This document shows, in pieces, positions 11,900-22,798 of a stretch of DNA of 64,000 bases; position 1 is the stretch's first letter, and each line of letters opens with the position of its first letter. The stretch is from contig OZ035962.1 in NCBI GenBank assembly GCA_964034945.1, positions 21,733,530-21,797,529 on the forward strand, written 5' to 3'. The DNA is from Chrysopilus asiliformis (lineage: Eukaryota; Arthropoda; Insecta; Diptera; Rhagionidae). The translations under genes and the position numbers were made by a program. The notes beneath the pieces were generated by a model. It was not told where the DNA came from. It did no database searches and saw only the letters and a list, made by a program, of their open reading frames with translations.

Positions 11900-11941
11900 T
11901 CCCTGATGAGGTCCAGGATTTCTGGACGAAACGTCGGATAA
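11900..11941 (+). ncRNA. Hammerhead ribozyme motif, right arm
   Basis: In order: CTGATGA core at 11903-11909, one extra G, stem II GTCCAG paired with CTGGAC around a GATTT loop, GAAA at 11928-11931, and ACGTC with the GUC cleavage triplet ending at 11935. Helix I can begin with TCC/GGA on the two sides. Helix III is reduced to AC/GU with no loop, so a monomer would be unstable. The self-complementary ACGU could pair between two molecules, as proposed for dimeric hammerheads. Hammerheads of this type are known from Penelope-like elements. Confidence 0.8.
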
Positions 11942-12185
11942 GAAAATAAAAAAACGTGATGATAAAAAAGAAACCATTGTGTTTTAATTTATATTAGTCC
12001 GTTTTTTATAATTCTTCACTAATAACTACATGGCCGCTAAGCCCGAATGAACCAGGAATTCAACAAATAATACGGCCGAAAAGAATCATTATTAAAAATT
12101 TTAGTTTTTTGACAGATATGCTGCAGTTCTTGGATTTTTAACCAAATCAATAGTTTAATATTTTTCTGGAAAGTTAGTTGTCCTT

Positions 12186-13113
12186 GAGCCTGTTTACATT
12201 GACACCGCGTCTTGATTAACAATTTTCCATCCCAAGAAATATCTCACCGAAATGAGATTTTTTTGACAGCTTGGCCGAAAATCTCTTGAAATTTTAGTAC
12301 TCAAATGGCGATGAAAGGAAAACTCATAGTCGCCGCTCTCGCAATTAATGCAATACGTGAAATTGAAAAGGCTGAAACAGAAGAACAGACGAAAATAAAA
12401 ACCTTCTAATGTTATTTATTCTCTTCCAAAGCTTTTTGTATCGTATTGTTTGTGAAAATTAGTTATTTTCGCAACTACTTGTCGGGAGAATTTGGATTCC
12501 GCCATCTTGAATTGAGAAATTCCAAGAAATTTTGCAATTGCAAGATTTCAAGAAATTTATCTCTGGGATTTTTTCTCGCCGTCAACTCGAGCTCTGATTG
12601 GTCAATCAAAAATCTCTGCGATGAAAAATCCCAAATCAAGACGCGGTGTGAGACTCATTTTAGTTCGTCTCGTCATTCGCTCCGGCCAAGTGATGGCGAG
12701 GGACGCAGTGGGGAGCGAAACCAAAAAGTGCGAACGAAATTTAGATTACTTAAAATTTTCAGTCGCAAACCGGTTTGTGTCTCGTTTTGGTTTTATTTGT
12801 CATTTCATTGTTTGCTCTGGTGTCGTGCGCATCTGAAAAGTCCGAGTTTTTTTTTCTTTAAATTTGTTGTACCCGTAGCTGATGAAGCATATAATAAACT
12901 TGTTACTGCAATTATATGATCCATATTTTCATTAAATTTAACAAATTCCACTGCAATAATTTCACAACTGAGTTGAATTTTGAGGTTATTTTCATCCCAA
13001 TGTCTTGAACGTCAAAAATGCGAAAGACGAAGCGAATGAAATAGGCGAAGCGTGTACACACGGCAGAGAAATGAGGAAAGACGCCTGAAATAAGTCCTAA
13101 TGTAAACAGGCTC
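12186..13113. mobile_element. TIR element with GAGCCTGTTTACATT ends
   Basis: GAGCCTGTTTACATT at the left is matched by AATGTAAACAGGCTC at the right. CTT flanks both ends (12183-12185 and 13114-13116), compatible with a 3-bp target duplication of the PIF/Harbinger type. The 928-bp interior contains a small open frame (12305-12409) and a relatively GC-rich segment at 12580-12830, but no transposase catalytic motif that I can recognise. Confidence 0.6.
12305..12409 (+). CDS. Small hypothetical ORF within TIR element
   Basis: An ATG-started frame of 34 codons encodes a basic start (MAMKGK), then a hydrophobic and alanine-rich helix (LIVAALAINAIREI) and a charged tail (EKAETEEQTKIK). It does not look random and could be the first coding exon of a transposon-encoded protein, but I do not recognise the family. 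No downstream exon could be joined. It lies just inside the left end of the GAGCCTG element. Confidence 0.25.
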   Translation: MAMKGKLIVAALAINAIREIEKAETEEQTKIKTF

Positions 13114-13181
13114 CTTCAAATCAATATGATTTCTTTTGGAAATTTTTTACTTATGCTACAAAAAGTATTAATAGTAGGATA

Positions 13182-13432
13182 CTAACATACCCGTCGTTGC
13201 CGCGTTCAAGTTTTTTGTATAAGTTTTAAACTACTAAAAGAATTTTTGAGAAAAATCTTATCCTTGCAGGACTTTTCGTTTCGAATTAGTCTCACAAACA
13301 GATTCGCAATCAGAGAAGCCGAGAACCCTCAAATAGCAATCTTTCCGAGAGAAAATGGGAAAAATGATATTTGCGAAATCCTTACAGGACCTTCCGTTTC
13401 GATTTTTGAAAATCTAACACCGGATTCATGAT
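13182..13432 (-). mobile_element. Helitron 3' fragment, minus strand
   Basis: On the minus strand, the region ends with GCGGCAACGACGGGTATG followed by TTAG, a mutated CTAG. It is preceded by the 'cttatacaaaaaact' segment and one copy of the internal unit ('gaaacggaaggtcctgtaagga', 'caccggattcatga'). The 5' half is missing. Confidence 0.55.
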
Positions 13433-15099
13433 GTGGTACAAACGGTATACTAAATCTAATATACTTCTATATGATTCTTATATAAAATAGGCATAAATAG
13501 AATTAGGAGTTTTTCTTCGGATTTTGACTGAAGATCTCGATTAAACGGAGCAAGTTTTTCATTTTTTTTGAAATTAAAAAAAAATCGGATAAAACGGAGT
13601 TTACACTGCCAAGTTTTTCTGTTTGCAAACTCCACCATCATTTCAATAACGTTAAAAAAAGACATTAATTCTCTAAAAGAAATTGGCATTGTTTAAAACA
13701 TTTAATAGCTTTAAATAGAAGATCCATCCCCAATTTCACAGAATTTATCAATAAATATCCCATTACCTTTAGTCCTTGTCTTATGGCTATAAAATAAACA
13801 TCTTAGAAAATTGTTTTGCAAGTTAAATTTCTTAATAATGTTGGAATAAAGTTTTTAGCTTTTATTGGTAAACCATCAACGATCCTGTAACCCTAAGAAA
13901 ACCTTTTGATGTGTTTAGAGGCTTGCAAATTGCTCGAATGCTTAGTATTCAGGATGTAATAAACGAAAATTACTTTTGAAAGAGTTAATTTGAAACACTT
14001 AAAAGAACTTGAGGTCTACAGAACATCCGTACGCAATCAATTTATATTAATTTTTTTGCCAGAAAACAATTTCAAAATGAGTAATTTAGTACTGAAATCA
14101 CTATGTTCATTGGAATTCTTTAAAAATGGAAAATTTCTTTCAAACAAATTTACCAGAAAGGATATTTGATTTACTAAGGGATTCTTGAGTTTTTTACGAA
14201 CGTACAAGAGAAAAACGGATCACATAACTTGAAAATTCCCGAAATACTTTCCGTTACGAACACATGCGGCCAAAAGCCTTGAAATGTGACTTGAAATTAT
14301 GTGGCGCCTGGGGAGGTAACATGAAAAATAAATTAATCATCCCAACACAAGATGAAAAAGGACCATTGGCCTTTTGATAGCTAACGAATTTTTTTAGCGG
14401 TCAGTGAAAACAGTTGGAAAACTTTCAAACTATTGCTAGAGCAAATTGTTCTATTGAGGAAGAAAATCTTATTTCTATTTACTTTGAAGAGTTAAATATT
14501 TACCTGGATTTCAAAAATATACTTGTGCACATTTAAAGCAGAAAACAGCATTCCGTTGTGTGTAGAATTAGAACTTTAATAAAGCAAATTCCATACTATG
14601 TGGAATTTTATAAACTTTAATTTTTTTTTCGACGATAGTCAGTACAGGAGCATAAAATCACCTGATTGAAGATAAAAAAATTAAAATAAAATTTTTTTGC
14701 TATTCATTTTGGTTCATTTTTTTATACATTTTTATAATACTGCCTCATTAGTTCCTACAATATATATATTTTTTGGAAACAATCGGTCCAGCCATTTTCC
14801 AAATTAAAGATTTCTCTTTAAACCCCTCTCTCAACTGCAATTAGGAGATACGGGGATGATATTTATCAAAAAAAAAATCCCTAACACTATTGCCTAGCAT
14901 GGGACCAATCCGTGCTAGGGCAGTCCACAGAAGCTTACTGCCCTATGCTCTTTCAGTAATTTTTTGTTACTCGTGTATTTTCAATAGAACATAATATTTC
15001 CACTTTGAAATGAATATTAAGTGCTACCACAGAAAAACATATATATACGTCCCATCGCGTTATCCTTTTTTTCATCTGGGAAAAAATCTCTTCAGAGTA
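13433..15099. other. No recognised gene
   Basis: AT-rich sequence. The phrase 'acaaacggtatactaaatctaatata' at its start is shared with 5770-5800. Nothing else was supportable. Confidence 0.4.
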
Positions 15100-15389
15100 T
15101 TTTTGGGATCCCTGTACCCGATTCTGGCATTAATAACTACGTAAGGAAAACGAAAGGTCCTGTAAGGATAGCGTGATTATCGCTGCCCTCAAATTTTCCG
15201 CCAAAAAGTCTCTTCTGGGAGTTTTTGGGGTCGCTGAAACACATTCTGAATTTAAGTAGTCTGTAAGGATAATACAAGGTCCTGTAAGGACGACGTGGGT
15301 ATCTTTTTCTGCAATTTTTCCACAGAAAGTCTGATCCGGAGGTTTTGGGAGTCGATTAATCCGTTTTTGGAGCCAAAAAATCCGTAAAA
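15100..15389 (+). repeat. Helitron-type internal repeat units without ends
   Basis: Three degenerate units carry 'aaggtcctgtaagga' and 'gggtcgctga' like those in the Helitron at 18688-19699. Neither a TC 5' end nor a hairpin-CTAG 3' end is visible. The units run directly into the palindrome at 15390-15522. Confidence 0.5.
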
Positions 15390-15522
15390 ATATCTGAAAA
15401 GCAAGGATATATGAGGCCTTCATGCCAATAACGGACTAAGCCACATAATCGAGTTTTTCTCGATTATGTGGCTTAGTCCGTTATTGCGCTGAAGGCTTCA
15501 TATATCCTTGCTCTTCAGATAT
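15390..15522. repeat. Hairpin-forming inverted repeat
   Basis: Two 64-base arms, 15390-15453 and 15459-15522, are imperfect reverse complements around a TTTTT loop; paired positions sum to 30912. A degenerate third copy of the arm follows at about 15545-15600 ('gtgggttagtccac', 'gatagcttcatatat'). Confidence 0.8.
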
Positions 15523-15639
15523 GATTCAAACACAAAAAAACTCACGATTTCGACATGTGGGTTAGTCCACTCTTGCTCTGATAGCTTCATATATTCGAAG
15601 ACTAAACAGTATAAACAGGCGTGGTGAAAGACAGTTGTC

Positions 15640-15960
15640 ATTTTGGATTTTTGGTCATACTAATCAAATAGGGTTTTTAGTCATACTATTTTTACTATTT
15701 TCATTGGATTTTTAGTTTTACTATTTTTATTGGATTTTTAGTGATTCTAAAAAGGATAAAATAAAAAAAAATAAAAAAAGCTTTTATTTAAATGCACTAA
15801 AAAATTTTTTTGGGCGCTGTTTATCAGAAATAAAAGCGAGATAAAAGCATAAAAAATAAAATAAAATAAATATTTATCTCGCTTTTATTTCGCATACACA
15901 GCGGCTAAAAAAAATATTTTTTGCTTTTTTTTTGTAGATTTTTTTTTATTTGATTCAATT
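15640..15960. repeat. AT-rich hairpin repeat family D
   Basis: It contains inverted copies of AGAAATAAAAGCGAGATAAA (arms about 15815-15847 and 15874-15903) with an AT-rich loop, preceded by repeats of 'ggatttttagt(c/t)(a/t)tact'. Related copies are at 49500-49740 and, degenerate, within 6430-6790. Confidence 0.6.
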
Positions 15961-16756
15961 ACTTTTTCGTTGAATCTAATGACAATTTTCCCTCAGTGCT
16001 CAAATCAATAAAATTTTATATTTCTGAAAAAATTTACATAAACAATTAAATTATTATTTATTTTTAGCAATATTTCATTACATACAGTCCCGAGTGTGAT
16101 TATTGATTTTTGAATAAACTAGATTTCTTCTTTAAAACAAGTTTAGTATTAAAGAATAATTGGTGATTTTTTATGAGATCCCTTATTCTGCTGTTCGGAT
16201 CTACGCCAAATTAAACATTTAAATAACATGAAAAATAACTAATTAAATCAAACTAATTAGCGATAATAGAAACAAATGAACACCCGGATGATTTATGTTG
16301 ATAAATTCAAGGGGCAAAGGTTTCAGTCTTTCAACCAATAAATAATGAACAATCCAACAAAAAAGTTAACTTTCTGCCATTAAATTTGCCCTCAGTTTTT
16401 AAACTTATTATAACTGTTGAAAAATGTTGATGAGAATTGATGGCGGTATACTTGAAACCTATAATAAAATTTTTCGCATAATCAGAATTTACATACAAAA
16501 CCTTTCTTGATGTATCCTTTTACTTGTAAGAATTAATATGACAACTTTGAATTTATTTCTGACGTCATACTGACGAATTGTAAGCAAAGTTCTTTGAAAG
16601 TTTTTCTATGCAAAAAACATTTTTTCTCTTAATTCACAATTATTTATTTCTATACTTCTTACATATAAAATAATGATTAAAATCAGTCGGAAAATCGAAA
16701 ACAAAACGGGGCCCTGCGCGATTGATTGATCCGTTTCGAAGAATTTTATTAGATAT

Positions 16757-17146
16757 AAACATAACAAAAGCTATAATTGCCAATCTGGCAATTATTAAAA
16801 ACCCGTATGGTGATATAGCATTGTTCGAAATTGTTCGTTGTATCAAAATTCCACTTTGAAGTCAAACTTTGCAATAAGATTTTTTGAAATTTATTTCAAT
16901 CGGATTTTAATGTATGGGAGTTTTATGTAGAATAATATCCTAAATAACTTTTGTTCTTGGACTTTTTTGATAAGATTCACCGTTTATGAGATATTCGCAA
17001 AAATCGTTTTCGTTCGTATGGGGGGTACCCCCCCTAATGGTCCATTTTTGCCCATTAACGAACGAAAAGCGAATCTGCGTAAAATTTCAAGTCTCTAGCT
17101 AAATACGTGCGCCCGCAATCCGCGCCTCAGACAGACGGACGGACGG

Positions 17147-17180
<34 letters not shown>

Positions 17181-17330
17181 AGACGGACGGACATGCAGAA
17201 ATTAATTATTTTTTTTTATCATTCTAAACACACTGGTGTAATTCATTTTTTTGTGTGATGACGGGATCTTGGCGTTACAAACGGTAAGGCAAAGTTAATA
17301 TACCCTTTGGTTTCACCATATGGGTATAAA
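16757..17330 (+). mobile_element. mini-me/DINE-1-like element, copy 1
   Basis: The left end holds the small palindrome attgccaatctggcaat and then ACCCGTATGGTGA. The right end TCACCATATGGGT is its inverted copy with one change. Between them lie the core aaaatttcaagtctctagct, a GGAC/AGAC array (about 17128-17195) and 'gtgtgatgacgggatcttgg'. Such (GTCY)n-bearing non-coding elements are described as mini-me or DINE-1 in flies. There is no coding capacity. Confidence 0.7.
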
Positions 17331-17787
17331 AAGATGGGTAGATTGAGAACGGAGCGAATTTCACTGCAGGGAAAATTTCTTTAAAATGGAAATCGAATTA
17401 AAATCACATCACCGTTTTAGAAAATATTATATACCTTTAATACTTACGTTTTAAGGAAAACCCATAGCAAGGTTTCATCACAATAGTAGATTTTAAGATA
17501 ATTGAGGACAAAAAACTATTCTTACAATTGGAATGATAGCATTAATCTTGGAATACATATTCTTTTGAAGAAATCAGGAAAAAAAACTGTTAAATGGTGT
17601 AAATGATTAATAGTATATGTTCGGATTTGAGAAAGGGCCGATTCAATTAAAATAAATCAATTAAGCCAGATCTCACAAAATCCGAAAGATAGTTACTCTG
17701 ACAGAGGTTTAAGCAAGTTTTTTTTTAAGAAACAAAGTGTTATCTCATGCTTTTAATAAGAAAAGTAAATATTTTTTTTAGACTTAC

Positions 17788-17938
17788 CCATCATTAAGAA
17801 AATCAAATCAGATACTGCCAAACTAAAGAGATAATAGTTCGTTGCTGTGTGCATTGTGGAGTGTCTAACAATTACAACACACACGATCACATTTCCAACC
17901 ACTCCAGTCACAAAGATCCCAACAAAGAAAATTGTCAC
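17788..17938 (-). CDS. Peptide GPCR, coding exon 2 (TM1-TM2), pyrokinin-receptor type
   Basis: This exon of 151 bases follows a good acceptor (TTTCTAACATTTCAG) and ends at a GTAAGT donor. It starts in phase 0 and leaves one base of a glycine codon for exon 3. The 50 residues give most of TM1, with the GxxGN signature in TGVVGN, a short first intracellular loop MHTATNYY, and TM2 with the conserved LAVSD aspartate. This TM1-loop-TM2 pattern is typical of the pyrokinin/CAPA/neuromedin-U receptor group of rhodopsin-like GPCRs, which bind PRXamide-type neuropeptides at the plasma membrane. It looks closest to pyrokinin receptor 1, from memory only. The remaining exons (TM3-TM7) should lie below 17788 or beyond the window; none was found. 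Confidence 0.85.
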
Positions 17939-18033
17939 CTGAAATGTTAGAAAAAAATCTCTATATTGGGAATGGTTTATTTATAGTAATATTAATTTTT
18001 TCTATGAATAGTAAAATCTCTTTTAAAACTAAA

Positions 18034-18622
18034 ACTGGCAATTATTGAAAACCCGTATGGTGATATTCGTATCAAAATTCGAACAGTTGTACCAAAATTC
18101 CACTTTGAAGTCAGACTTTCCAATAAGATTTTTTAAAATTTATTCCAATAGGATTTTGATGTATGGGAGTTTTATGTAGAATCATATTTTAAATAACTTT
18201 TGTTCTTGGACTTTTTTGATAATATTCACAAAAAACGTCTTCGTTCGTATTTCGTTCGTATTTCGTTCGTATTTCGTTCGTATTTCGTTCGTATTTCGTT
18301 CGTATTTCGCTGGTCCATTTTTTGCCCTTTTACGAAAAACTGATCTGCATAAAATTTCAAGTCTCTAGTTCAATCCGTGCGCCCGCAATCCGCGCCACAG
18401 ACGGACAGACAGACAGACGGACAGACGGACAGACGGACAGACGGACAGACGGACGGACAGACGGACAGATGGACAGATGGACAGATGGACGGACATGCAA
18501 AATTCAATTTTTTTTATCATTCTAAACTGGTGTAATTCATTTTTTTGTGTGATAACGGGATCCTAGCGTTACAAACGGTAAGGCAAATTTAATATACCCT
18601 TTGGTTTCACCATACGGGTATA
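18034..18622 (+). mobile_element. mini-me/DINE-1-like element, copy 2
   Basis: The left end is shortened ('actggcaattattgaaaacccgtatgg'); the right end TCACCATACGGGT is intact. The GGAC/AGAC array spans about 18399-18495. Where other copies have a single 'cgttcgtat', this one has an expanded 11-bp minisatellite. Confidence 0.7.
18241..18309 (+). repeat. 11-bp minisatellite (cgttcgtattt)
   Basis: The unit cgttcgtattt occurs about six times in tandem, with very little divergence, inside mini-me/DINE-1-like copy 2. Confidence 0.9.
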
Positions 18623-18687
18623 ATAAAATATACTAATAATTAACATACATAACAGTCTTGATCGATATACCATTTTGTATGTAAATA

Positions 18688-19699
18688 TCTATATATATAA
18701 AAATGGATGTTTGTCTGTTGGTTTGTTGGTTTGTCTGTCCGTTTGAGATTACAAAACTCAAAAACTACTGGACCGATTTTTACGCGGTTTTTTGCAAAAT
18801 GATCTGTGTTGCCAGGAGCAGGTTTTTAGCTATGTAGATTTTTAAAATTCGAAACGGAAGGTCCTGTAAGGATAATGAAAATATCCTTTTTCCCATTTTT
18901 CTCCGGAAAAATTTGCATTATAGGGTTTTTGGGATCGCTGATCACGAATCCGGTATTAGATTTTCAAAATTCGAAACGGAAGGTCCTGTAAGGATAATGA
19001 AAATATCCTTTTTCCCATTTTTCCCCGGAAAAATTTGCATTATAGGGTTTTTGGGGTCGCTGATCACGAATCCGGTATTAGATTTTCAAAATTCGAAACG
19101 GAAGGTCCTGAACGGATAACATAAATATCCTTTTTTCCCATTTTGCCCCGGAAAAATTTGCATTATAGGGTTTTTGGGGTCGCTGATCACGAATCCGGTA
19201 TTAGATTTTCAAAACTCGAAACGGAAGGTCCTGAACGGATAACATAAATATCCTTTTTTCCCATTTTGTCCCGGAAAAATTTGCATTATGGGGTTTTTGG
19301 GGTCGCTGATCACGGCTCTGCTGTTGGAATTTGAAAATTCTAAACGGAAAGTCCTGGAAGGTTAACGCAAATTTTCTTTTTCCTATTTTTCCCCGGAAAA
19401 TTGGCATTATAGGGTATTTGGGGTCACCAATTACGAATCTGGTCTTGGAATTTCAAAATTCGGAACAGAAGGTCCTGTAAGGTAACGCAAATATCCTTTT
19501 TCCCGTTTTTCCCCGGAAAAATCGGCATAAGGGGGTTTTAGGGTCGCTGATCACGAATCTGGAGTTGGAATTTCAAAATTCGAAACGGAGGTCCTGCAAG
19601 GATAACATTTTTTCCCAAAACTTTTTAAGTTATTTATGTTTTTTTGGCATTCTAAAATTTATACAAAAAACTTTTAGCTGCCAACGTAGGGTCTGCTAG
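18688..19699 (+). mobile_element. Complete non-autonomous Helitron with internal tandem repeats
   Basis: The 5' end is A|TCTATATATATAAAAATGG, followed by a GTCTGTTGGTTTG run. The 3' end is CTAG|T, preceded by GCTGCCAACGTAGGG. Insertion between A and T is the Helitron rule. The interior has about six to seven tandem copies of a ~115-bp unit containing 'gaaacggaaggtcctg', 'ccggaaaaatttgcat' and 'gggtcgctgatcacgaat', with divergence increasing toward the 3' side. No Rep/helicase gene is present. The open frames at 18913-19407 are simply repeat units read through. Confidence 0.8.
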
Positions 19700-19915
19700 T
19701 ACAGTATAAACTGGATTTTTTGGAGGCCAGTAAAGAGGCAACCACGAAAAAAAAATTAACTGTTCTCTCCCACTAAATAGAATTTACTGTTCCTCCCAGT
19801 AAATATTGGATTATATTCCCAGTAAAATCCTCATACTGGAAAACTGAAAAGAACTGGCATAATAGTAAATTTTACTGTGAACCCATGTAAAATTTACTGA
19901 AATTGCAGTAAAAAC

Positions 19916-20065
19916 TTAAGGCCTATGTTACACACGGCAACTTTAAGCGGCCACTTTTCTTAAGTATAGGCGCGAGAAGTGAGGGAAGCGGTGGCCCCTC
20001 CCTTCTTTCGCCTATACTTCAGAAAAGTCGCCGCTTAAAGTTGCCGTGTGTAACATAGGCCTTAA
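19916..20065. mobile_element. 150-bp foldback element bounded by TTAA
   Basis: TTAAGGCCTATGTTACACAC on the left is an exact inverted match to the right end, and near-perfect pairing continues for about 55 bases around a GC-rich loop at about 19975-20010. TTAA at both edges fits a piggyBac-type MITE, though in a palindrome the TTAA could also be part of the inverted repeat. Confidence 0.65.
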
Positions 20066-20458
20066 ATCCTCTGAAAACCTTTCCAAGGGTTTTGAAGCAT
20101 TTGAATGATTTTAGAAAGAGTTTTTTATTTCCAAACCTAATTAATTTTTGTTATAAGTAAATTTCCCGGTCCAACCCCTACCCACATTATCTGAACTATA
20201 TTTTCCTTTTACTTGATTTACATCTCGTCCAACCAAATGCTAACAAACCTTTTTTTTTATTTTATCATAGAATACCAAGAAATACCAACTTTAAAACAAA
20301 ATCGAGCTAACAAACATTCGAGGTTGAAAAATTTCAACATACCAATTGTTGGTAAAATACGAAAAATTGAATTTGGAGAAAATATTAAACCGACATATTT
20401 TTTACAATTTTCTAGTTTTATTAGAACTTTATACGCTTTATGAAATTAAATGTGTTGT

Positions 20459-20660
20459 TAAGCGGGTCAACTTGAGCGGGTCAATTTGAGCTTTTGATTT
20501 TTTGGGAAAATATTCTTATACTGTTTACGTTCATAACATCGTTGCTGCTAAGCGAGTAATTTTAAGTACATATCTAGCGAAAAAGCAAATGAGGTTTAGG
20601 ATTGCGTGTTCTTAAAGGTTTGTGCTGCTAAGCGGGTTTCTCTTAAGCGGTTTCGACTGT
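20459..20660 (-). repeat. Repeated GCTAAGCGGGT motif, possible solo pogo-like end
   Basis: Variants of 'gctaagcgggt' or 'ttgagcgggtca' occur about five times within 200 bases, and the last ends 'cttaagcggtttcgactg' before TATA. On the minus strand this reads CAGTCGAAACCGCTTAAG, the style of a pogo/Tigger terminal sequence. No partner end was found. Confidence 0.35.
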
Positions 20661-22798
20661 ATAACATTATTGTCGCAAATAAGCGATTTTACAGTAATTA
20701 TTAAAACTGTGCCATAGGCGGAAATTTTTAAATGCCAAGGTCAAACCCACCCGTCCATTGCCCTAACAGTTTTTTTTTAAATTTTATTTGCCAATTCCAT
20801 GGAGAGTGCTGCTACTCCCTGCCAACGCCCGTGCATCCTAGCATGGAATATTATACAACTTTAAATTTTGCTTTGCAGACACCCAGGAAAAATTTCTCTA
20901 GCAAGTGGATCACTTTTAAATCTATTTATATTTTCTTGATATTGAAAAAAACTGTTTCCTAACGTGAAAGTACTCTACGTACGCAAATACATTCAGAACA
21001 AAGTGTATTATTAAGTTGTGTTCTTTTGTTCAGCTGTTAAAAGAAAAGGTAAACCCGTTTATATAAGTAGTATCTAGAGTTAAGAATTAGGGTAACGGTA
21101 TGTGTTTATGCCCATTTTTATGACTTTAAAAAAAAAGAGATGAAAATTTCAGCAGTAAAATAATTCTAAAAATCATAACTTTATAATTTTGAAAATTCAT
21201 TTGCATATTTTGGAAGAATTATATTAAGAATGCATATTTTTGAAATTTCGCTTTCAGTGGATCAATTTCAATTTAAATCCAATTTTTTAAGCTCCACGTG
21301 GCTAATGTAGATTCGCTTTAGACATGTAAAAAATAACATATCGTTCCTCAACTGATAAACCTTTATCAGAATTATTATTTCTACTCAAACGACATTTTCA
21401 ATATATTTTTACTAAGACAAGAAGTCATGATAAAAAATATTATCGGATTACGGTCTAAATAGCTTACGGCGAAAAAATGATTCCTCTCTGTATACATTGA
21501 AAGCACATATGATGCCCGATGATTTCGAATTGGAAGCGGGGGAATTCTGTTTCTCTAGTAGGTACTGCTACTAAGCTCTTAACAACAAAATGGAAAATAA
21601 CTCGGAAAAAATCGGTCACAATAGAAGCAATAGAAAAATCGAAAAACCATACCGAAGCTGGAAAAAAGTTATAACAATGCATACTCATGTATACTCTATC
21701 AAAAGCAATCACGACAAAAGGAACACTTTTAGGCTCTAACGTTCGACTTTTTATTTTCCCGGCGAATAAATGCGGATTCCGGGAATAGCAAGCGACTTTG
21801 CTGTTGATGACAGACTTGTCGACGACGACAAGGAAAACGAAACGAAACATTTCTGCCTTGTGTAAACACACATTGAGTACACAGTGGAAAATGCTTCTGG
21901 AATATCAATCATTGAGAAAGCAATGTATTTCAACACTTAAGAAATGGTCGTCCCTTTACTATATCCTTTGGCTCATCTCATCTAGGGAAAACCATTTCCT
22001 TTTGAATCTATTGTCCATCAGTGACAACCAACTAGCAATTGTTTAGCAGATTCCGACGATGACTATGTCAACCATGATGATGCTGACTACTTTCGTATAG
22101 TTATTATGATGTGGATGTAGATGGAATAGAATTCTGTACAATGGATGTTTCGGAGTAATTTAAGGGCATAGTCGAATACGTCAGCAGCAAAAAGCTCCTT
22201 GAAGCTTCTTTCGAGAATCAATCATGCAAAAATTAACTTTCCCAGGTGACATCCCCGAAACAGTAAAGAAGTTCCTAAATGAAATATTGGCATATGAGGC
22301 GTCATTATCAGATGATATAATGATCTTCTTATTGTCACAAAGTTCAAGCTTAAGACAAAAAACGGAACAGATATCCTTGTTAGCATTTCAATGTAATAAA
22401 GAGGAGTCCCTAATCTGGATGTTATATTGGTATCATATTGAGATACATTATGCCAATATGTCCCTTGAATTTTATTTTATCCTTGGTGAATTATCTGTTT
22501 TTTGCAACTTATCTTTTTTGCGCTATTTCGGTTTTATTTATAGATCGCATGTTGATTGGTTTTAGTGTTTTTCCGCTAAACCATTTTAGATAAATGCGAA
22601 CGTGATTTACGGCTCACTTGAGGATGTGGTCGAATTAATGAATACCAAACAGGCAAATTGTTAAATCTCTGATTTTCAATAGAGTAAAAATGTTTTGGGA
22701 AACGTGAGAAAATATCTTTAGTAAATTTAATCGATATACATAAAGTTATATATTTTTTCTTATAGAGGTTTTTCCAATATAAACTACAGAATGTGTTT
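20661..22798. other. Intron DNA, possible decayed coding relics
   Basis: Open frames at 21464-21871 (minus, 135 codons) and 22224-22565 (plus, 113 codons) overlap frames on the other strand and have no splice sites or recognised motif. The plus strand around 21780-22150 is richer in acidic codons than its surroundings, which may reflect a dead retrotransposed sequence. No function can be given. Confidence 0.3.

Larger units (their letters stand above)
11274..12062 (+). mobile_element. Penelope-like element 3' part, right arm of inverted repeat
   Basis: This is the plus-strand partner of 10477-11265. The identity ends at gaaccaggaattca: after 12062 the flank reads acaaataat while the left arm's continuation differs, so the boundary is sharp on both sides. 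The arm carries the same endonuclease fragment and hammerhead. The layout is tail-outward, with the truncated 5' ends meeting at 11266-11273. Confidence 0.8.

Noticed and set aside
21464..21871. 135-codon minus-strand frame
   Set aside because: No motif, no splice context, and overlapping frames on the other strand; it may be the shadow of a decayed plus-strand sequence.
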